Assembly (NCBI GenBank): GCA_965237405.1
Contig: OZ250139.1
Coordinates: 620,001 to 684,000 of the forward strand
Reading direction: 5' to 3'
Length of the DNA: 64,000 nt
Origin: CAUZIB01 sp963663925
GTDB taxonomy: Bacteria > Acidobacteriota > Vicinamibacteria > Vicinamibacterales > UBA8438
The notes beneath the pieces were generated by a model that was not told the DNA's origin, searched no databases, and saw only the letters and a list, made by a program, of their open reading frames with translations. Below are positions 43,075-52,260 of this stretch, piece after piece; the first letter of the stretch is position 1, and every line of letters starts with the position of its first letter. The translations under genes and the position numbers were made by a program.

Positions 43075-44670
43075 TCATCGCGATGGGGGTGCGCTCTCAG
43101 CTGTTGCGACTCGCTCCCGCTCGATAAGGTGCCGCCTGAGTATCTTGCCAGACGGCACCTTCGGAATTGCGTCGATGAACTCGACGCGTCGGATTTTCTT
43201 TTGTGGGCTCACCCGATTGGCGATGTAAGACATGAGGTCTTCGGCAGTCACCATGGCGTTGGGCTTGACGACTACGAAGGCTTTGGGAACCTCGCCTGCT
43301 TCTTCATCGGGACTGGGGACCACCGCTACGTCGGCCACCGCTGGGTGCGACTGCACGACAGCCTCGAGTTCAGCCGGTGCCACCTGAAACCCTTTGTACT
43401 TGATGAGTTCTTTCACGCGGTCGACTACGTAGAGATAGCCGTCATCATCAGCACGACCGATGTCGCCCGTGTGTAGCCATCGGTCGGCGTCAATCATTGC
43501 CCGCGTGGCCTCGGGGTTACGAAAGTAACCCTTCATGATCTGCGGTCCGCGGATGCACACCTCGCCCAGCTCACCGGTCGGAACATCCTGCCCAGTCGAT
43601 AGATCGACGATGCGGAATTCGGTGTTGGGGACGGATGGGCCGACGGATGTGACCTTGATCATTCGGTCTCTCGGATTCGTGTGCGTCACGGGGCTGGTCT
43701 CGGTCAGTCCATAGCCCTGACGCACGAGTACGCGGTTACGGGTTGCGCAGGTCGTTGCCACTGATTCGGGTAGGGGCGCGGCGCCCGACATGATGTTGCT
43801 CAACGATGAGAGGTCGTAGTTGTCGACCGCGGGATGCTTCGCGAGTGCCAGCACGATCGGGGGGACCAGATACGCGGTCGTGACTTTGTACTGTTGGATT
43901 AGACCAAGAAACTGCTCAATCTCGAATCTTGGCATAGTAACGACGGTCGCTCCCGAATGGAGCGCGCCGCCCATGATTACCGTCATACCGTAGATGTGAT
44001 AGAAGGGCAGGATCCCGATGAGTACCTCGTTCGGCGTGAGTTGCTCAACGGCATCTCCCTGAGCGAGATTGGCAACCATGTTGTAGTGGGTGAGCATGAC
44101 ACCCTTCGGGAGGCCCGTCGTGCCACTTGAGTAGGGGAGGGCGACCAAATCCTCCCGTGGATCGAATGTGACCGACGGGGGATCGGCATCCTCCGTCGAC
44201 ATTAGGGACGCGAACGGCGTCGCATCATTCCCCGCGGCGCCGAAAACGAAGATCTCTTCTACGGCGGTGTCCTCGACGGCCGCCTTCGCGTTGTCGAATA
44301 ACTGTGGAATGGTCACGAGATAACGGGCACCAGAGTCCTTGATCTGCGAAGTGAGTTCCCTAGAGGTGTAGAGTGGGTTAATGGTCGTGCTAACTCCACC
44401 GGCCGCGGCTACGCCGAAGAACGCGATGGCATACTCGGGAAGATTCGGACTGTAAATCGCGAAGCGGTCGCCTTTTCGGAAACTGCGCGCGGCCAAACCG
44501 ACGGCCACGCGGCGGATTGCGCCACTTAGCTGCGAATAGGTCACTGTGCGACCGGTCGGTCCGTCGACGAGTGCCGGTTTATCGGGCCACTGGTCGACAC
44601 GCTCAAACAGGTACTCATGCAGCGGCACATCGGGAATCGTCACGTCAGGGATCGGGCTGCGATAGATCAT
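43075..44670 (-). CDS. AMP-dependent acyl-CoA synthetase (4-coumarate-CoA ligase-like)
   Basis: ATG 44670 has GAGGTG upstream. The 531-residue ligase has all ANL motifs: A3 PYSSGTTGLPKGVMLTH, A5 QGYGLTETSP, A7 WLHTGDIG, A8 YVVDRVKELIKYKGFQVAPA and the adenylating Lys in PKVPSGKILRRHL. The pattern matches 4CL/aryl or medium-chain acyl-CoA ligases. It activates a free acid as the CoA thioester for the beta-oxidation genes further on. The SDR gene lies 15 bases upstream on the same strand. Confidence 0.94.
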   Translation of the reverse strand: MIYRSPIPDVTIPDVPLHEYLFERVDQWPDKPALVDGPTGRTVTYSQLSGAIRRVAVGLAARSFRKGDRFAIYSPNLPEYAIAFFGVAAAGGVSTTINPLYTSRELTSQIKDSGARYLVTIPQLFDNAKAAVEDTAVEEIFVFGAAGNDATPFASLMSTEDADPPSVTFDPREDLVALPYSSGTTGLPKGVMLTHYNMVANLAQGDAVEQLTPNEVLIGILPFYHIYGMTVIMGGALHSGATVVTMPRFEIEQFLGLIQQYKVTTAYLVPPIVLALAKHPAVDNYDLSSLSNIMSGAAPLPESVATTCATRNRVLVRQGYGLTETSPVTHTNPRDRMIKVTSVGPSVPNTEFRIVDLSTGQDVPTGELGEVCIRGPQIMKGYFRNPEATRAMIDADRWLHTGDIGRADDDGYLYVVDRVKELIKYKGFQVAPAELEAVVQSHPAVADVAVVPSPDEEAGEVPKAFVVVKPNAMVTAEDLMSYIANRVSPQKKIRRVEFIDAIPKVPSGKILRRHLIERERVATAESAPPSR

Positions 44671-44685
44671 GGACACCTCGCTTCG

Positions 44686-45477
44686 CTAGTTAATACCCGT
44701 TCCACCGTCGACCGGGATGACGGTTCCATTAGTGTAAGCTCCGGCCCGCGAGGCAAGGTAGATCGCCACACCCGCCATCTCCTCCGGTTGTCCGATTCGA
44801 CCGAGCGGGCACGCGGCTTCAATCGCCTCGCGGTGTTCGCGAAGGACGACCGCCGTCATCTTGCTTTCATAGTAGCCAGGCGCGACCGCGTTGACCGTAA
44901 TGTGTCGAGGCGCTAGCTCGACGGCGAGTGTACGAGTCAGATGATGAACGGCCGCCTTGCTTGCCGAATATGCGAACGTGCCTGCCGGAAGGATCTTCGG
45001 CACGCGAACCCCGTCCATTGATCCGATGTTGATTACACGGGCGGGATCCTCTGCGCGTCCTGCGCGCTCGAGCATCGGGGTCAGGTCCCGGGTCAGAAAA
45101 AAGAGCGCGTGGAGATTCAGGTTGGTGACCTTCTGGAATCCGTTCTCTGGGTAGTCGTCGTAGTCCGAAGCCCAGGTCGTTCCGGCGTTGTTGACGAGTA
45201 TGTGGAGGTGCGGCTCTTTACCACTGATGGTCCGGAGTAGTGTGGCGCGACCGTCTGACGTGGATACATCGGCAGGCACAGAGATACAGTCGCCTCTGGC
45301 AGACAGCTCTGCAGCCGCCACGTCGGAGGCTTCGGTGTGACGCGATGTGATGTAGACCTTGGCGCCGGCCTGCAGAAAGCCGTCGGCAATCATGTGACCG
45401 ATGCCACGCGAGCCGCCGGTCACGAGCGCGACCTTTCCGTGGAGCGAGAACAAGGTACGAACGTCGATCTTCGCCAT
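44686..45477 (-). CDS. SDR family oxidoreductase
   Basis: A 263-residue classical short-chain dehydrogenase. Cofactor motif ALVTGGSRGIGHMIADGFLQ, LVNNAGTTW, catalytic Ser in VINIGSMDGVRVP, and YSASKAAVHHLTRTL with Tyr and Lys. The C-terminus PVDGGTGIN is typical. The TSRH motif after beta-2 suggests NADP preference. Joint transcription with the acyl-CoA ligase suggests reduction of an oxo-acyl substrate (inference). Confidence 0.93.
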   Translation of the reverse strand: MAKIDVRTLFSLHGKVALVTGGSRGIGHMIADGFLQAGAKVYITSRHTEASDVAAAELSARGDCISVPADVSTSDGRATLLRTISGKEPHLHILVNNAGTTWASDYDDYPENGFQKVTNLNLHALFFLTRDLTPMLERAGRAEDPARVINIGSMDGVRVPKILPAGTFAYSASKAAVHHLTRTLAVELAPRHITVNAVAPGYYESKMTAVVLREHREAIEAACPLGRIGQPEEMAGVAIYLASRAGAYTNGTVIPVDGGTGIN

Positions 45478-45507
45478 GGTGGCTGCGGCTCATTGTAGAA
45501 CAGGTAT

Positions 45508-45735
45508 CATTCGCTCGCGGGTGACTGGGAACCGAATGATGCCGCGTTGATGTCGGCTGCCGATGAGTTCCATGATAACGACACGATTTTGGACGAAACC
45601 TGTGACGTCTTGGCGACCGTGTTCGATGAACGTGAATTGATCGATGTCGCGATCACCGTTGCCGGTTACAAGATGGTCTCAATCGCGTTAAATTCGCTTG
45701 GCGTGCAGCCGGAGCCAGGCCTTAGCGGGTTTCTA
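45508..45735 (+). pseudogene. Carboxymuconolactone decarboxylase family, C-terminal fragment
   Basis: The plus strand between the SDR and phosphatase genes reads DWEPNDAALMSAADEF, FDERELIDVAITVAGYKMVS and IALNSLGVQPEPG, the C-terminal half of the AhpD/CMD family. An in-frame TAG lies directly upstream and the N-terminal half with the CxxC region is missing. The 3' end runs into the opposite-strand phosphatase gene. It is a gene relic. Confidence 0.6.
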
Positions 45736-46348
45736 GAAACGGATCCGCACTCGCGTCCGTTGCATCAAGGGGCTGTGCACACCAGGGCGGGTCGGGGTCG
45801 ATTGCGGTCATTGATGCATTCGGAAAGCGCAGCGCGCCGTTGCCTCGAACCGTTAGATGGCGTCGCGCCAGCGTCCGGCACACCAAGCCGTGCGTGACCA
45901 CGGCCAGTGCGCCGTCCAGTGTCTTATGCAGATCACGCACCCATGTCCAGAGTGCGTCAACACGCGCGTTGAAGGCAGTCCAACTTTCCCCTTGGTCTGG
46001 GTCATAAGTTTCCGAGAACACGTACTCCCGCACCTCGGAATAGGGTCGGCCGCGCAGCGTACCTAGGTTTCTCTCGCGGAGTAGTGGGTCCATCGTGAGG
46101 GTAACCTGAGTGGCGGCGCAGATCACCTGTGCGGTTATCCGCGCCCGCAGGTAATCGGAACTGGCCACGTGGATAATGCCGACCTTGCGGAGGGACGCGG
46201 CGAGTTCGATGGCCTGACCGTGGCCACGGTCGCTTAGCGGCGTGTCCGGAAACTGCACGACCTGGGTCGCATTGAGGACGCTTTCGGCGTGTCGTATCAG
46301 ATAAATCGGTGCCACGAAGCGTCGCTCTCCAGTGAGCGTCGGGCCCAT
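45722..46348 (-). CDS. Histidine phosphatase family protein
   Basis: A 208-residue protein with the phosphohistidine motif YLIRHAESVLNA, PLSDRGHGQAIELA, SSDYLRARITAQ, LLRERNLGTLRGRPY and the second His in VVTHGLVCRTLA. This is the phosphoglycerate mutase-like/alpha-ribazole phosphatase fold. Substrate is not evident. It is divergent from the MFS gene at 46372. Confidence 0.92.
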   Translation of the reverse strand: MGPTLTGERRFVAPIYLIRHAESVLNATQVVQFPDTPLSDRGHGQAIELAASLRKVGIIHVASSDYLRARITAQVICAATQVTLTMDPLLRERNLGTLRGRPYSEVREYVFSETYDPDQGESWTAFNARVDALWTWVRDLHKTLDGALAVVTHGLVCRTLARRHLTVRGNGALRFPNASMTAIDPDPPWCAQPLDATDASADPFLETR

Positions 46349-46371
46349 TGTACGTCAGTATTAGCCTGTTC

Positions 46372-47658
46372 ATGCGAGATGACCGACGGGTGATCGTCTC
46401 CTGGTGCCTCTACGACTGGGCGAACTCGGCGTTCAACACGCTGGTGATCACCTTTGTCTACTCGACCTATTTTGTGTCGGCCTTTGCCGTTGATCCCGGG
46501 CGCGGAACCGCGCTCTGGTCCCGGGGGATCACGCTCAGCGCCATCATCATTGCGCTGTTGGCCCCGCTGGCCGGAACGCTGGCAGACCAAGGTGGTTGGC
46601 GGAAGTACCTACTCGGTTGTACTGTGATCAGCTCTGTTGCGACCGCGGCACTGACCTTCGTTCGGCCGTCGCAGGCGGGGGCCGTCGTCACGGCGCTCGC
46701 GATCTTCGTGATTGCCAACGTCGCGTTCGAGATCGGCCTGGTGTTCTACAACGCTCTTCTCCCAAGCATCGTGTCGGGAGAACGCATCGGGCGTGTATCG
46801 GGTTACGGATGGGGGTTGGGGTACGCGGGTGGGTTGGTCTGTATGGGGCTTGCCCTGCCGCTCGCGACCGGCGATCCTCCGCCGTTTGGGCTGAGTACCA
46901 CCGACGGGTTCAATGTTCGGGTGACCAATGTGCTGGTCGCTGGCTGGTTTCTGCTGTTTAGTGTCCCGATTCTTGCTATTGTGCGCGACTCGAATGGAAG
47001 GGAATCGCGTCTTGATGTTCGCGCTGCCTTTGCCAACCTGGCGCGGACCGTGACGCATCTTCGCCGGTATCAAGAGATCGCTCGCTTTCTGGTGGCGAGG
47101 CTAATCTACAACGACGGTCTCGTCACGATTTTCGCGTTTGGTGGTATTTACGCAGCCGGGACGTTCGGTTTCACCATCGCCGAGGTCATCGTTTTTGGCA
47201 TCACGCTAAATGTCGTTGCTGGACTCGGCGCGTTGATCTTCGGCTTCGTCGACGACCGTCTGGGGGGAAAGCGGACGATCATGATCAGCCTGGTCTGTCT
47301 CTCGGGAGCCACCATTCTTGCGTCGCTCGCCCCCAGTCGATTTTGGTTCTGGGTGTCTGGTGTCGCTGTTGGTTTTTCTCTTGGGCCGAACCAGTCGGCC
47401 AGTCGGTCGCTCATGGGGCGGTTTGTTCCCAAGGAACACGAGTCGGAGTTCTTTGGCTTCTTTGCGTTCTCGGGGAAGGTGACGGCGTTTATAGGACCGT
47501 GGCTACTTGGCGTACTGAGCGACGCTTTCTCTCAACGGGTTGGGGTTTCGAGTGTCTTACTGTTCTTCGTCGTTGGCGCCATCCTCCTGCGGCGGGTCGA
47601 CGAGGCCGCCGGCATCCTGGCCGGGGGGTGCCTATCCGGCGGCGAGCCTCACTCCTGA
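46372..47658 (+). CDS. MFS transporter, UMF1/Atg22-like
   Basis: The likely start is ATG 46372 (MRDDRRVIVSWCLYDWANSA), whose first helix motif is typical of the UMF1 family. The 428-residue protein has about twelve helices, VFYNALLPSIVSGERIGRVS, GFVDDRLGGKRTIM and FSLGPNQSASRSLMGRF. Related fungal proteins export amino acids from the vacuole; bacterial substrates are unknown. Confidence 0.9.
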   Translation: MRDDRRVIVSWCLYDWANSAFNTLVITFVYSTYFVSAFAVDPGRGTALWSRGITLSAIIIALLAPLAGTLADQGGWRKYLLGCTVISSVATAALTFVRPSQAGAVVTALAIFVIANVAFEIGLVFYNALLPSIVSGERIGRVSGYGWGLGYAGGLVCMGLALPLATGDPPPFGLSTTDGFNVRVTNVLVAGWFLLFSVPILAIVRDSNGRESRLDVRAAFANLARTVTHLRRYQEIARFLVARLIYNDGLVTIFAFGGIYAAGTFGFTIAEVIVFGITLNVVAGLGALIFGFVDDRLGGKRTIMISLVCLSGATILASLAPSRFWFWVSGVAVGFSLGPNQSASRSLMGRFVPKEHESEFFGFFAFSGKVTAFIGPWLLGVLSDAFSQRVGVSSVLLFFVVGAILLRRVDEAAGILAGGCLSGGEPHS

Positions 47659-47710
47659 GTCGTTCAGGTGATAGAGTAGGGCCACATCTGACCCGGGCGA
47701 CGGAGAAACG

Positions 47711-48052
47711 ATGAGCGTACAGCTGTATCAGATCATCCACCTCTTCTCGGTTATCATGCTGGCTGCGGTCACGTTCAGCGCCCTGGCGGCGCCACGTCCG
47801 GAGAATCGTCGGCGCGCGTTGATGTGGTCGGGTATTCTGGCGGTGCTGGCGCTGGTCAGCGGCTTTGGTCTACTGGCTCGACTGGGCTATGGATTCGCAG
47901 GGTGGGTGGTCGCCAAGCTCGCGTGTTGGCTCGGTCTCGCCGCCTTGACCGGGCTCGCGTTCAGGCGACCGGGACAGATTCGATCATTGACGCTCCTGGC
48001 CCTAATTGCGGTGGTCCTCGCCGTGGGAATGGTCGTGCTGAAGCCGTTCTAG
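47711..48052 (+). CDS. Small four-helix membrane protein (SirB-like)
   Basis: 113 residues with four hydrophobic helices: LYQIIHLFSVIMLAAVTFSA, ALMWSGILAVLALVSGFGL, VVAKLACWLGLAALTGLAF and TLLALIAVVLAVGMVVL. His in the first helix and Lys in the third are arranged as in SirB/DUF-type invasion-related membrane proteins. Function is unknown. It starts 52 bases after the MFS stop. Confidence 0.75.
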   Translation: MSVQLYQIIHLFSVIMLAAVTFSALAAPRPENRRRALMWSGILAVLALVSGFGLLARLGYGFAGWVVAKLACWLGLAALTGLAFRRPGQIRSLTLLALIAVVLAVGMVVLKPF

Positions 48053-48148
48053 CATCGGTCTCTAGCCGATTGGGCAGGGATGCTGGTCTTATCTCTGCCA
48101 ACCGGCCAGCACGACAACGTTGGTCCAGCGGATTGTCCCCTGCTTCGG

Positions 48149-49207
48149 TCAACGGTCCGAAATCACGGCGACACCCTTCTCAGCCAGCGCCACGACCTGT
48201 TTCCCAAGGTTGGCAAAGCGGCGATCCGCGGTCTGATTCCGCAGGAACCGAGCATAGATCTGCTGCAGAATCACGAGCAGTTTGAAGACGCCGAAGGCGT
48301 GATACCAGCGGATGTGATCTACATCGAACCCCGTTCGCCGAGCGTATCGATCGATGACCTCTGAGCGCGTGAGAAAGCCCGGGGTATTGCTTGGCATCAC
48401 CATTGCCTCTCGCCATCTCGGCGCATCGGTTGACTCAACCCAGACGTTGAGCAAATAGCCAAGGTCCACTAAAGGATCTCCGCGCGTGCACATGTCCCAG
48501 TCGAGGACTGCGGTCGCTTTCGTCGGCTCCGTCGGATTGATGAGTACGTTGTCAAGCTTGTAGTCGTTGTGAAGGAGGGTTGTCGCTTGGGTGGGCGGGA
48601 TGTTGTCCCTTAGCCATCGAATCAGGCTGTCGACACGGTCGAGTTCACGATTCTTGGCGGCAGCCCAGCGCTTCGACCAACCCTCGAGCTGCCGGGTGAC
48701 GAAACCGTCGGGTTGACCCAAATCTGAGAGGCCAACTTCATCCGGCGATACGCGATGGAGGTCGGCCAGCGTATCGACAAGCATCTCACTCAGGTGGCGT
48801 ACTCTCACGATGTCACCGGCGAGACGTGCCGGTAGGCTGGTTCGTATGACAAAGCCTCGGCGTCGCTCGAGCACATGGAAGTCCGCGCCTAGAATCGATC
48901 GATCCTGGCAGAGTGCGAAGCTGGTTGGTGCGAGCGGAAAGGCAGTGCCCAGGCGAGTCAATACCCGATGCTCGCGTGCCATGTCGTGTGAAGTTGGGGC
49001 GACAGGTCCTAGCGGTGGACGGCGCAGGACGTACTCGGAGTCGTCGAACTCCAGAAGGTAAGTCAGGTTGGCGTGGCCCCCGCCGAATTGCTGCACTCTC
49101 AACAGACCGTTAGTGTCCGGAAGTTGACTTCGTAGCCAGGGGTCCAGCCGCGTCAGATTCAAGTGCTCGTCGGGTCGAACGTCGATAAGCTCGGGGTCAC
49201 CGCGCAC
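48149..49207 (-). CDS. APH-fold phosphotransferase (ACAD10/11- or LvaA-type kinase)
   Basis: GTG 49207 is the most likely start; upstream codons run through a C-rich homopolymer and the MaoC promoter. About 352 residues carry the protein-kinase-like APH fold: GGHANLTYLLEF loop, YVLRRPPLG Lys, ATTLLHNDYKLDNVLIN (catalytic Asp and Asn), and AVLDWDMCTRGDPLVDLG (metal Asp). In human ACAD10/ACAD11 this domain is fused to an acyl-CoA dehydrogenase, and P. putida LvaA phosphorylates 4-hydroxyacyl-CoA. A separate ACAD gene lies 0.5 kb away, supporting that role here. Confidence 0.85.
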   Translation of the reverse strand: MRGDPELIDVRPDEHLNLTRLDPWLRSQLPDTNGLLRVQQFGGGHANLTYLLEFDDSEYVLRRPPLGPVAPTSHDMAREHRVLTRLGTAFPLAPTSFALCQDRSILGADFHVLERRRGFVIRTSLPARLAGDIVRVRHLSEMLVDTLADLHRVSPDEVGLSDLGQPDGFVTRQLEGWSKRWAAAKNRELDRVDSLIRWLRDNIPPTQATTLLHNDYKLDNVLINPTEPTKATAVLDWDMCTRGDPLVDLGYLLNVWVESTDAPRWREAMVMPSNTPGFLTRSEVIDRYARRTGFDVDHIRWYHAFGVFKLLVILQQIYARFLRNQTADRRFANLGKQVVALAEKGVAVISDR

Positions 49208-49230
49208 CAGCCGTATACTAACAACTCCCT

Positions 49231-49241
49231 GGGGGGGGGGG
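49231..49241. repeat. G11 homopolymer at the kinase/MaoC start region
   Basis: Eleven consecutive G lie between the divergent starts, ending three bases before ATG of MaoC. Such runs are prone to slippage and this one overlaps the ribosome site of MaoC and the leader of the kinase. Confidence 0.9.
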
Positions 49242-49244
49242 CAC

Positions 49245-49703
49245 ATGCGGGTCATTCGTGGTTTTAATGAGTTGGAGGCGCTTGTTGGCACGGAGTTGGG
49301 AACGAGCGATTGGGTGAGGGTGACCCAGGAGATGGTCAATACGTTCTCTGACGTCACGGGCGACCATCAGTGGATTCACCTCGACGTTGAGCGCGCTCGC
49401 CGCGAGCTCCCCTTCGGCGGGCCGATCGTGCAGGGCCTGCTGACGCTATCCCTCATCGTTCGCTTTCGGAACGAGATTACTGAAATTCGCGACGTGAGCC
49501 GCGTCATCAACTACGGTCTAAACCGCGTGCGGTTTCCGGCTCCGGTTCCGATTGGAACACGGCTTCGCGGCACGCAGACGCTGCTGTCGACCGAACGGAG
49601 GACGCCGACAACCTTGCACGTGACTAGCTCGATGGTGATTGAGGGGGAGGGGATCAAGAAGCCTACCTGCGTCGCGGAGGCAGTCTCACTTTTGTACGCC
49701 TGA
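49245..49703 (+). CDS. MaoC family dehydratase (R-hydratase-like)
   Basis: A 152-residue hot-dog protein with the hydratase 2 motif around VTGDHQWIHLDVERARRE (catalytic Asp and His) and PFGGPIVQGLLTLSL. It hydrates 2-enoyl-CoA. The ATG follows a run of eleven G by three bases, an odd ribosome site. It is divergent from the kinase and convergent with the acyl-CoA dehydrogenase. Confidence 0.92.
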   Translation: MRVIRGFNELEALVGTELGTSDWVRVTQEMVNTFSDVTGDHQWIHLDVERARRELPFGGPIVQGLLTLSLIVRFRNEITEIRDVSRVINYGLNRVRFPAPVPIGTRLRGTQTLLSTERRTPTTLHVTSSMVIEGEGIKKPTCVAEAVSLLYA

Positions 49704-49709
49704 CCGGGG

Positions 49710-50927
49710 TCAGGTGGTAGGACCGCCGTGGCGCTTGAGCTCGAGACGGGCAACGGTCCGACGGTGTACCTCGTCCGGTCCATCGAACAGGCGGGTGGCG
49801 CGCGCCTGCGCCCAGGCGGCGGCTAGCCCAAAGTCACCGCACACTCCGGCGCCACCGTGAACCTGGATGGCTCGGTCGATGACGCGCTGGGCCATGTTGG
49901 GTGCAACGACTTTGATCATCGCGATCTCGGCCTGGGCGGCCTTGTTGCCAACGGTATCCATCATGTATGCCGCCTTGAGCGTCATGAGACGCGCGAGCTC
50001 GATGTCAATTCGTGAGTCGGCAATGGCTTCCCTGATCACGCCCTGATCCGAGAGCGGCTTACCGAACGCTACTCGCGCCTGGGCTCGCTCGCACATCGCG
50101 TCAAGCGACCGCTCGGCGATCCCGATCATTCGCATGCAGTGGTGGATTCGGCCGGGTCCGAGCCGAGCTTGGGCGATCTCAAAACCGTGGCCCTCGCCGA
50201 GTAAGATGTTCGTCTTGGGCACACGGACGTTGTCGAAGATAACCTCCCAATGGCCGTGCGGCGCATGGTCGTAGCCGAATACCGTCAACGGTCGCACCAT
50301 TGTTACCCCAGAGCTCTCCTTCGGAATGAGGATCATCGACTGCTGGAGATGTCGGTCAGCCGTGGGATCCGTTTTGCCCATGAACACGAACAGGCAGCAG
50401 CGGCTGTCACCCGCTCCAGAGATCCACCATTTATGCCCGTTGACGACATACTCATCACCGTCGGGTTCGATCCGTGCGCTGATGTTCGTTGCATCCGACG
50501 ACGCAACGTGCGGTTCGGTCATCGCGAACGCCGACCGGATCTTTCCGTCGAGCAGAGGCACAAGCCATTTAACCTTCTGTTCTTCAGTACCGAAACGCTC
50601 CAGCACCTCCATATTGCCGGTGTCTGGCGCTTCGCAATTGAACACCTCCGGGGCGATAGGCGATCGCCCCATGATTTCGCAGAGCGGCGCATATTCGAGA
50701 TTGGTGAGTCCGCTTCCCCTTTCACTATTCGGGAGAAATAGATTCCAGAGCCCGGCTTTATGTGCCTGAGTCTTCAGTTTCTCCATAACTGGTGGTGACA
50801 CCCAGCGATCTGGCGATCGATCAAGTTGATCGAAGTAGGTCGACTCGTTCGGGTAGACAATGTCGTCCATGAAAGTAGCCAGTCGAGTTTTGAGGGCTAG
50901 GGTGCGGTCCGAAAAGTTGAAATCCAT
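49710..50927 (-). CDS. Acyl-CoA dehydrogenase
   Basis: A 405-residue flavoprotein. FAD/acyl-CoA motifs: FAMTEPHVASSDATNI, GDEYVVNGHKWWISGAGD, LGEGHGFEIAQARLGPGRIH, QVHGGAGVCGDFGLA and RLFDGPDEVHR. The N-terminus (VYPNESTYFDQ) resembles the ACAD10/11 subgroup. With the nearby APH-fold kinase this suggests dephosphorylation-elimination of a 4-phosphoacyl-CoA (inference), although ordinary alpha,beta-dehydrogenation is not excluded. It is transcribed after larA-like, bifunctional hydratase and UGSC genes on the same strand. Confidence 0.94.
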   Translation of the reverse strand: MDFNFSDRTLALKTRLATFMDDIVYPNESTYFDQLDRSPDRWVSPPVMEKLKTQAHKAGLWNLFLPNSERGSGLTNLEYAPLCEIMGRSPIAPEVFNCEAPDTGNMEVLERFGTEEQKVKWLVPLLDGKIRSAFAMTEPHVASSDATNISARIEPDGDEYVVNGHKWWISGAGDSRCCLFVFMGKTDPTADRHLQQSMILIPKESSGVTMVRPLTVFGYDHAPHGHWEVIFDNVRVPKTNILLGEGHGFEIAQARLGPGRIHHCMRMIGIAERSLDAMCERAQARVAFGKPLSDQGVIREAIADSRIDIELARLMTLKAAYMMDTVGNKAAQAEIAMIKVVAPNMAQRVIDRAIQVHGGAGVCGDFGLAAAWAQARATRLFDGPDEVHRRTVARLELKRHGGPTT

Positions 50928-50943
50928 CGGCGTGTCCTACGAA

Positions 50944-52209
50944 TTATCTCAGGAATGGGATCGTCTGTGGGCCATCCGGCAGTACGCAGAGACGCGCGCG
51001 GGGACCTCGCCGGTCGAGGCGGTCACGTGCGGCGACACCAACGTCGTCAATCGGCGTTAGGTGTGTGGCGCGAACCTCGTCATCGGTTAATCCGTCGGTT
51101 TTGAGCAGCACTTCGGCGCGACGCTGTATTTGTGCCTGAATTTGAACTTCCCACTGGTCGTGCCTGTTATGTCCAGGTGAACAGATCATCTCCAAAAGCT
51201 TTTCTGGCGTCTCGCGCTCGGCCAGGATTTTCCCGTACTCGCCGTGCGCCGGGATCCCGTCGGAACACTCCGAGGCACAGATGATGGTGCCACCGTCTTT
51301 GACGACTTGTGCGGCGGCCGAGAGGCCCTTCACTGTTTGGTAGAGGTTCTGATCGAGCGGATAACCGCTGTTCGTCGTGACGACAACGTCGAACGGTGTC
51401 TCGAAGGCTTGCATCGCCGATGTTTCGACGATACGGCACATCGTTTCGTGAACCGAAAATAGTTCGCCCGCTCGTAAGGCGGTAATCTCGCGCCGGCGGT
51501 TGATTGCCACGTCGATGCTGAAATCTACGCCGCTTGCGAGTGCGATGCGCCGAATCGCGTCGTGGATGGGATTACCGACCGTCACGCCCCATCGGGCATT
51601 CGGATCGCCGATCATCTGTGCGTCGTGAAGCCGCATCGTCGTGTCGAAGCCGGCGAGACCTGGCGCGACCATCTTGGGGCCGCCGCTGAAGCCGGCGAAG
51701 AAGTGCGGTTCGACGAAACCAGTCGTGATTCGCCGATCGGCCTCGACCCACTCCCTGCACAACGCGACTGGCACGTTTGGGGTTACGTCTGGTAGCTCGA
51801 TCAGTGTAGTGCGGTCGAAAGCATCGTGGTTGACGACCCGATAGTTGTCGACGATGTCCGTGCCGAGCATTTCGATGAGTTCGGTGCGGGTGGTTGGGCG
51901 ATGGGATCCGGTGGCAACCAGAATCACTATGTCAGCAGGCGGAATATGGAACAGCTCATCGAGAATCACGGGGAGCACGGTTCGGCTTGGCATGGGGCGC
52001 GTCGAATCGCACACCGAGATGGCGACGGTTTCTCCCGTGCTGATGATGTCGTGCAGTGGCGATGCATTGAGAGGTGACCGCATCGCGTTTCGAATGGCCG
52101 CACGTTGTTCGAAAAGAGGCTCGATGAAGGTCGGCTCAATTACGGTGGTCTGTTCCGCAGGGAAGTCGACCCAGAGGCCATCACGGCCGTAGGCGAGGTT
52201 GACTTTCAT
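50944..52209 (-). CDS. LarA family (nickel-pincer lactate racemase-like) protein
   Basis: A 421-residue protein with LarA marks: VAISVCDSTRPMPSR, ILVATGSHRPTTRTELIEML (catalytic-type His), VVNHDAFD and FAGFSGGPKMVAPGLAG with the Lys that binds the nicotinic-acid pincer cofactor. C-terminal GGTIICASECSDGIPAHG matches the second domain. Family members racemise or epimerise 2-hydroxy acids. Maturation genes larB/C/E are not in the window. It sits 16 bases before the acyl-CoA dehydrogenase in the same direction, so it may act on a 2-hydroxyacid entering the pathway. Confidence 0.88.
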   Translation of the reverse strand: MKVNLAYGRDGLWVDFPAEQTTVIEPTFIEPLFEQRAAIRNAMRSPLNASPLHDIISTGETVAISVCDSTRPMPSRTVLPVILDELFHIPPADIVILVATGSHRPTTRTELIEMLGTDIVDNYRVVNHDAFDRTTLIELPDVTPNVPVALCREWVEADRRITTGFVEPHFFAGFSGGPKMVAPGLAGFDTTMRLHDAQMIGDPNARWGVTVGNPIHDAIRRIALASGVDFSIDVAINRRREITALRAGELFSVHETMCRIVETSAMQAFETPFDVVVTTNSGYPLDQNLYQTVKGLSAAAQVVKDGGTIICASECSDGIPAHGEYGKILAERETPEKLLEMICSPGHNRHDQWEVQIQAQIQRRAEVLLKTDGLTDDEVRATHLTPIDDVGVAARDRLDRRGPRARLCVLPDGPQTIPFLR

Positions 52210-52260
52210 CGCGTCAATATTGGTTTGAAGGGTGGCTGATCCGTGATCGAGATTCAGGCA

